Origin: Candidatus Thorarchaeota archaeon
Lineage (GTDB): Archaea > Asgardarchaeota > Thorarchaeia > Thorarchaeales > Thorarchaeaceae
Length of the DNA: 8,217 nucleotides
Assembly: GCA_016839345.1 (NCBI GenBank)
Contig: JAEOUL010000033.1
Span: 1-8,217, forward strand
Direction of reading: 5' to 3'
Part shown: positions 5,300-8,217 of the stretch, one piece after another
Numbering within the stretch: the stretch's first letter is position 1
Layout of the letters: every line of letters begins with the position of its first letter
Notes under the pieces: generated by a model
Database searches by the model: none
Seen by the model: only the letters and a program-made list of their open reading frames with translations
What the model was told of the DNA's origin: nothing
Made by a program: the position numbers and the translations under genes

Positions 5300-6097
5300 A
5301 TGGAAATATGGCAAATCATTGTAGCCATCATCCAAGGTCTTGTTGAATGGCTACCCATCAGCAGTGAAGGACAAATTATCTTTTACATCTCCAACTTTAC
5401 ATCTCTTGATCCAAATGAGGCGCTATCTCTAGCTGTCTGGTTACACTTGGGCACATCACTGGCAGTCATCGTCCGTTATCCTCGAATTTTCTTGGATCTG
5501 CTATCCTTGAAGGATAGAGTTCTCCTAAAACGACTAATCCTTGCTACAGTTGGAACTGTCATCACCGCAATTCCTCTCTATATCCTCATCAAAAACAGCA
5601 TCTCATTGTTTCAAGGTATGTTACTGAATATCTTCGTTGGTGGTCTACTCCTAATCACAGCATTAGTCTTATACTTCCCAACGCGTCTGACCAATGTTAA
5701 TGATAATGAACCCGAAACACGTGATGTTACAGATAAAGAAGCATTTGTTACTGGTCTTGTTCAAGGTTCAGCTGTTCTCCCGGGACTCAGCAGATCAGGA
5801 GTCACGGTATCTTCACTCTTGATGCAAAGAGTGGATAAGGAGACCGCGCTACGATTTAGTTTCTTGATGTCAGTTCCTGCTGTGCTTGGAATTCTTATGT
5901 TAGAGATTATCACAGGAAGCACTATTCCTGCGGATGTAACCATTGTAGATATGGTAGTCATCGAAGCAGTTGTATTCATAGTAGGTCTTGCATCGATGGA
6001 ATTCCTCCTAAGGTTAGCACGAACTGTTAGTTTCTGGAAGCTTTGTCTGGTTCTTGCAGTTGTAGCAATTACTTTGGGTATTCCTGCCTTCTTCTAA
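5300..6097 (+). CDS. uppP: Undecaprenyl-diphosphatase-like lipid pyrophosphatase (UppP/BacA family)
   Basis: An integral membrane enzyme that removes one phosphate from a polyprenyl pyrophosphate so the lipid carrier can be reused; in archaea the carrier is probably dolichyl-type for glycan or S-layer synthesis. The 265 residues match the family length and contain about seven or eight hydrophobic segments. Motif 1 is QGLVEWLPISSEGQ (12-25), with Q12 and E16 as the (E/Q)X3E pair. Motif 2 is PGLSRSGVTVSS (161-172), with Arg165. The histidine of bacterial motif 1 (SSTGH) is replaced by Gln25, as I recall in many archaeal members. A GAGG ribosome site (5287-5290) precedes ATG by nine bases. The gene is convergent with the phosphatase-fold gene, six bases apart. 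Confidence 0.9.
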   Translation: MEIWQIIVAIIQGLVEWLPISSEGQIIFYISNFTSLDPNEALSLAVWLHLGTSLAVIVRYPRIFLDLLSLKDRVLLKRLILATVGTVITAIPLYILIKNSISLFQGMLLNIFVGGLLLITALVLYFPTRLTNVNDNEPETRDVTDKEAFVTGLVQGSAVLPGLSRSGVTVSSLLMQRVDKETALRFSFLMSVPAVLGILMLEIITGSTIPADVTIVDMVVIEAVVFIVGLASMEFLLRLARTVSFWKLCLVLAVVAITLGIPAFF

Positions 6098-6103
6098 GAG
6101 AGA

Positions 6104-6823
6104 TTATTCACTTCGCTTCTGAAACATAATAGCTATCGGTGCATTTGCTTTTCTCCATTCAGCCAGTTTGCCTTCGTAGTCAAGGGGAATTGGGTGTCTG
6201 CCATGATTACCAATTACGATGAATAATGTATCATCTCGTGCTTGGCGAAGGAGGACCTTTATCCAGTTATCAGTCCGACGCACAATCTTTTCTAGGAGCG
6301 TCTTTGGAGGAGTGCGGTGTCCATATTGAGCATATAGACTCTCAAAATCGAGAAAATGAAGATACAATAACTCACTCTTGAAAATGTGTTTTGTAGCCTC
6401 GATATAGGTCGCCATATCATCCCGAGGATTGACAGTATATCCTGGTCCAAAGTTGAACGTGTGCATATCTTGTTCCCTGCAGATGACCTTGGTGACCTTA
6501 TTGTGTGATTTTACAAAATTAATCAGATTGAAATCTGGATGTGGGCCATTAAGTAGTGTCTTGATCAATGGAACTGCGTACGGATCATTGGTTTCAATGA
6601 CGGCAAGTGCCTCCATGTTTTTAATCAGAGCCTCTGGTTTATAGACGACTGCTTCAAAGAGTCCAAAATTGTCGATGACAACCATAACCACTGCTTTAGC
6701 ATTAAATTTCTCCATGAGCTCTTGATTTGGAGGTAAGAGTCCATCAGGAACATCAATTCCTAGGAACCCTAAGATTGTTGATGGGAATTCCTTTGCAGTG
6801 GTTCTGACCTGTGGGAACGACAT
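6104..6823 (-). CDS. Alkaline-phosphatase-superfamily fold protein, probably catalytically inactive
   Basis: A 239-residue soluble protein with the outline of the metal-dependent alkaline phosphatase/phosphoglycerate mutase superfamily: VVMVVIDNFG (45-54) as the first metal-ligand strand, AVPLIKTLLNG (83-93) where enzymes have the T-x-P-...-TG nucleophile motif, LYLHFLDFESLYAQYGH (153-169), and FIVIGNHGRH (201-210) where enzymes have GDHG. D51 and D159 are kept, but the nucleophile position reads Ala83, the histidine of DxxGH reads Leu163, and the GDHG aspartate reads Asn206. The domain is also short for the family. This suggests a pseudoenzyme with a binding or regulatory role. Ribosome site AAGGAA precedes ATG 6823. 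It is divergent from get3. Confidence 0.68.
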   Translation of the reverse strand: MSFPQVRTTAKEFPSTILGFLGIDVPDGLLPPNQELMEKFNAKAVVMVVIDNFGLFEAVVYKPEALIKNMEALAVIETNDPYAVPLIKTLLNGPHPDFNLINFVKSHNKVTKVICREQDMHTFNFGPGYTVNPRDDMATYIEATKHIFKSELLYLHFLDFESLYAQYGHRTPPKTLLEKIVRRTDNWIKVLLRQARDDTLFIVIGNHGRHPIPLDYEGKLAEWRKANAPIAIMFQKRSE

Positions 6824-6854
6824 TCCTTTTCCTCAATCCTCTACTACCATATTC

Positions 6855-6861
6855 TATTATA
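6855..6861 (-). promoter_or_regulatory. TATA-like box for the phosphatase-fold gene
   Basis: TATAATA on the minus strand, about 32-38 bases before ATG 6823. It overlaps the left arm of the inverted repeat at 6859-6891. A start about 25 bases downstream, near 6833, would leave a very short leader. Confidence 0.4.
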
Positions 6862-6891
6862 GACACTCAATAAGTTTTGGTGAATGTCTAT
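6859..6891. repeat. Imperfect inverted repeat in the divergent get3 intergenic region
   Basis: ATAGACACTCA (6859-6869) faces TGAATGTCTAT (6881-6891): 10 of 11 positions are complementary, around an 11-base spacer. It overlaps the minus-strand TATA box and lies about 35-65 bases upstream of the plus-strand TATA candidate, so it could be a regulatory site shared by both genes. Equally it could be a fortuitous AT-rich match. Confidence 0.4.
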
Positions 6892-6926
6892 GTATTAGAA
6901 TCTGATAACTAAGTATTGTGAATTCC

Positions 6927-6981
6927 TATTTAACCTATGGAAGGATTATTAGGGATTGAGCAATCACGCCCATAATGAGGT
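6927..6981 (+). promoter_or_regulatory. Candidate get3 promoter and ribosome site
   Basis: TATTTAA at 6927-6933 is a TATA-like element about 55-60 bases before the ATG, and GAGGT at 6977-6981 is a ribosome site six bases before it. The transcription start would fall near 6955-6960, giving a leader of about 30 bases. Confidence 0.45.
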
Positions 6982-6987
6982 CTGTTC

Positions 6988-7950
6988 ATGACTCTTGCAG
7001 ATGTAGTTTACAATGATTCGGTTAAATTCATTCTTTCTGGTGGGAAAGGTGGTGTAGGAAAAACAAGTTGTGCAGGAGCGATGGCTGTCCTCTCTGCTAA
7101 TCGTGGTTTTCGTACATTAGTACTTTCCACAGACCCAGCTCACAGTCTTAGTGACAGCTTCGATCAAGACCTTTCAGGTGGCGACATTGTTCCCATTAAG
7201 GGATTCAAGAATCTCTGGGGAATGGAGATCAATACTGAGAAAGGTATGCAAGATTTTCAAAAGACTCTCGGCCAGACTGGATTAGGTCCCGAAGCTGAGA
7301 TGGCTACATCTCTCCTCGGTGACATGTCTGGAATGTCTCCTCCTGGTTCAGATGAAGCAATGGCTTTTGGAAAAATTTTGGAATTCATTGATGATGTGTC
7401 ATATGATCGAGTCATCTTTGATACAGCTCCTACAGGACATACTCTCAACCTCCTAGAACTCCCAGATCAATTAGATTCCTGGTTGGGCAAGCTACTCACT
7501 ATGCGGCAGCGGCTCAGTTCGATGATGGGTGGATTGAGAGCAATGATGGGTGGAGCTCAACAAGAAGACAACTCATGGGAGATGTTACAGCAGACGAAGG
7601 AGAAGATACGTGCTGCAAGAGATCAACTATCGGACCCTAACACAACACAGTTTGTGATTGTGATGATTTCAGAAGCAATGGCAATCTTGGAGACGCAACG
7701 ACTACTAGCTTCTCTGAATAAATGGAAGATCCCAGCGAACCATATTGTTGTGAATCAGTTGTTTCCTCCGAATCCAACATGCCAATTCTGTACAAAACGA
7801 TACGCGATGCAACAGAATAATCTCAACGATATTAGAGACCTCTATTCTGACCTTGATATTGTTCCAGTAGAATTATTTGATACCGAAATCCGAGGAATCG
7901 AGGAGCTAACTAAGCTTGGAAAAATACTAACTGGTGAATTGGAGGAATAA
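6988..7950 (+). CDS. get3: ArsA/Get3-type ATPase (archaeal Get3 homologue)
   Basis: A 320-residue single-domain ATPase of the ArsA/Get3 family. It carries the deviant Walker A GGKGGVGKTS (18-27), switch I DPAHSLSDSF (49-58), switch II DTAPTGHTLNLL (145-156) and CX2C at C265/C268 (NPTCQFC), the zinc-coordinating dimer motif of Get3. Residues 172-189 are rich in methionine (MRQRLSSMMGGLRAMMGG), like the hydrophobic substrate-binding helices of Get3 and SRP54. One nucleotide-binding domain, the CX2C motif and absence of an arsenite pump in the window favour a tail-anchored-protein chaperone over arsenite export; ArsA and Get3 are hard to separate by sequence alone. It is divergent from the phosphatase-fold gene and followed two bases later by a tiny membrane protein gene. 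Confidence 0.92.
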   Translation: MTLADVVYNDSVKFILSGGKGGVGKTSCAGAMAVLSANRGFRTLVLSTDPAHSLSDSFDQDLSGGDIVPIKGFKNLWGMEINTEKGMQDFQKTLGQTGLGPEAEMATSLLGDMSGMSPPGSDEAMAFGKILEFIDDVSYDRVIFDTAPTGHTLNLLELPDQLDSWLGKLLTMRQRLSSMMGGLRAMMGGAQQEDNSWEMLQQTKEKIRAARDQLSDPNTTQFVIVMISEAMAILETQRLLASLNKWKIPANHIVVNQLFPPNPTCQFCTKRYAMQQNNLNDIRDLYSDLDIVPVELFDTEIRGIEELTKLGKILTGELEE

Positions 7951-7952
7951 TT

Positions 7953-8057
7953 GTGAGGCGTGAAACACGAAAGAAAATAATCTCGTTCTTCTTCATTCTA
8001 ATATTCTTAGCATCCATGGCAGCAACAATCATCTTCATTTACAAGCCATGGGGTTGA
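7953..8057 (+). CDS. 34-aa single-span membrane protein coupled to get3
   Basis: A GTG-started frame of 34 codons beginning two bases after the get3 stop. Its ribosome site, GGAGG at 7941-7945, lies in the last codons of get3, seven bases before the start, which favours real translation. The protein is a basic N-terminus MRRETRKK (1-8), one hydrophobic helix of about 22 residues (9-30), and the tail KPWG. Positive-inside topology predicts the N-terminus in the cytoplasm and a four-residue tail outside, so it is in effect a minimal tail-anchored protein. No family is recognised. Being next to Get3 suggests it may be a client, membrane receptor or regulator of it, but this is inference from position. 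Confidence 0.68.
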   Translation: MRRETRKKIISFFFILIFLASMAATIIFIYKPWG

Positions 8058-8064
8058 AGTAGAA

Positions 8065-8208
8065 TCACATGCCCTTTACACGCTTAACAACAGGTGGGCG
8101 AACTTTGTATAGAATTCTTCCACCGCAGTATGGGCATTTCACTCCGGGGAGAGTCTTGAGTCCTTCTGGAGTAACTTCTCTTCTACAACTATGACATGTA
8201 TATACCAC
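8065..8208 (-). CDS. rpo12: DNA-directed RNA polymerase subunit Rpo12 (RpoP)
   Basis: A 47-residue zinc-ribbon subunit of the archaeal RNA polymerase, counterpart of eukaryotic RPB12. It reads (M)VYTCHSCRREVTPEG at the N-terminus, with CX2C at residues 5 and 8, then VKCPYCGGRILYKVRPP (23-39) with the second CX2C at 25 and 28, and ends VVKRVKGM. The CPYCGxRIL-K-RPPVVK signature is diagnostic. The GTG at 8206-8208 is the only plausible start: a TGA in the same frame lies at 8215-8217 and there is no ATG between them. The upstream ribosome site would lie outside the window. It is convergent with the small membrane protein gene, seven bases apart. The gene is complete and matches the usual family length. 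Confidence 0.93.
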   Translation of the reverse strand: MVYTCHSCRREVTPEGLKTLPGVKCPYCGGRILYKVRPPVVKRVKGM

Positions 8209-8217
8209 GGTGTGTCA

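Noticed and set aside
5761..5979. Minus-strand 72-codon frame inside uppP
   Set aside because: Lies wholly within a gene with clear family motifs and has no protein-like features of its own.
6429..6644. Plus-strand 71-codon frame opposite the phosphatase-fold gene
   Set aside because: Antisense shadow without ribosome site or conserved motif.
6988..7950. Arsenite-pump ATPase ArsA as the specific function
   Set aside because: Only one ATPase domain is present, with the Get3-type CX2C pair and no arsB, arsD or arsR nearby; it cannot be fully excluded by sequence alone.

Overview
This window looks archaeal. It carries a complete archaeal RNA polymerase subunit Rpo12 (found only after reading the right edge by eye), an archaeal-type tRNA-splicing endonuclease, a Get3/ArsA ATPase with the CxxC zinc motif, and an archaeal-style UppP with 'SSEGQ' in place of the bacterial 'SSTGH'. 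Several intergenic gaps hold TATA-like boxes, and many starts have GGAGG/GGTGA ribosome sites, including GTG starts. Moderate GC and several small zinc or cysteine-rich proteins would fit an Asgard (for example Thorarchaeia-like) or related genome, but lineage cannot be fixed from this sequence. No tRNA, rRNA, CRISPR array, transposon or integration site was seen.

Layout. The left edge (3-464, +) is the 3' end of a membrane polyferredoxin gene. It meets, with overlapping stop codons, a four-gene minus-strand operon (2293 down to 459): a 41-aa membrane protein, an AIR-synthase-like kinase-fold protein resembling methanogenesis marker 2/Sll0787, an 83-aa zinc-site protein and a ModE-type winged-helix regulator. 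A second minus-strand group (3891 down to 2377) encodes a 105-aa unknown protein, a zinc-ribbon/coiled-coil protein and a 100-aa cysteine-rich protein. Two palindromes sit in its promoter regions. A third minus-strand pair (5217 down to 3974) is a DUF47/PhoU-like protein overlapping endA by four bases.

A 72-82 base divergent promoter region separates that pair from uppP (5300-6097, +). uppP converges on a gene (6104-6823, -) with an alkaline-phosphatase-superfamily fold signature that appears to have lost its nucleophile and metal ligands. A 164-base divergent intergenic region with an imperfect inverted repeat leads to get3/arsA (6988-7950, +). Get3 is followed two bases later by a 34-aa single-span membrane protein with its own Shine-Dalgarno site inside the get3 3' end. 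Rpo12 (8208 down to 8065) closes the window.

The genes do not form one obvious pathway. Three groupings deserve attention: (i) the AIR-synthase-like/zinc-protein/ModE-like operon, which could be a regulated metal or cofactor module; (ii) Get3 coupled to a tiny protein with tail-anchored-like topology; (iii) the zinc-ribbon/coiled-coil and cysteine-rich pair under palindromic operators. The three smallest genes described here (2168-2293, 7953-8057, 8065-8208) are easily missed by automatic annotation.
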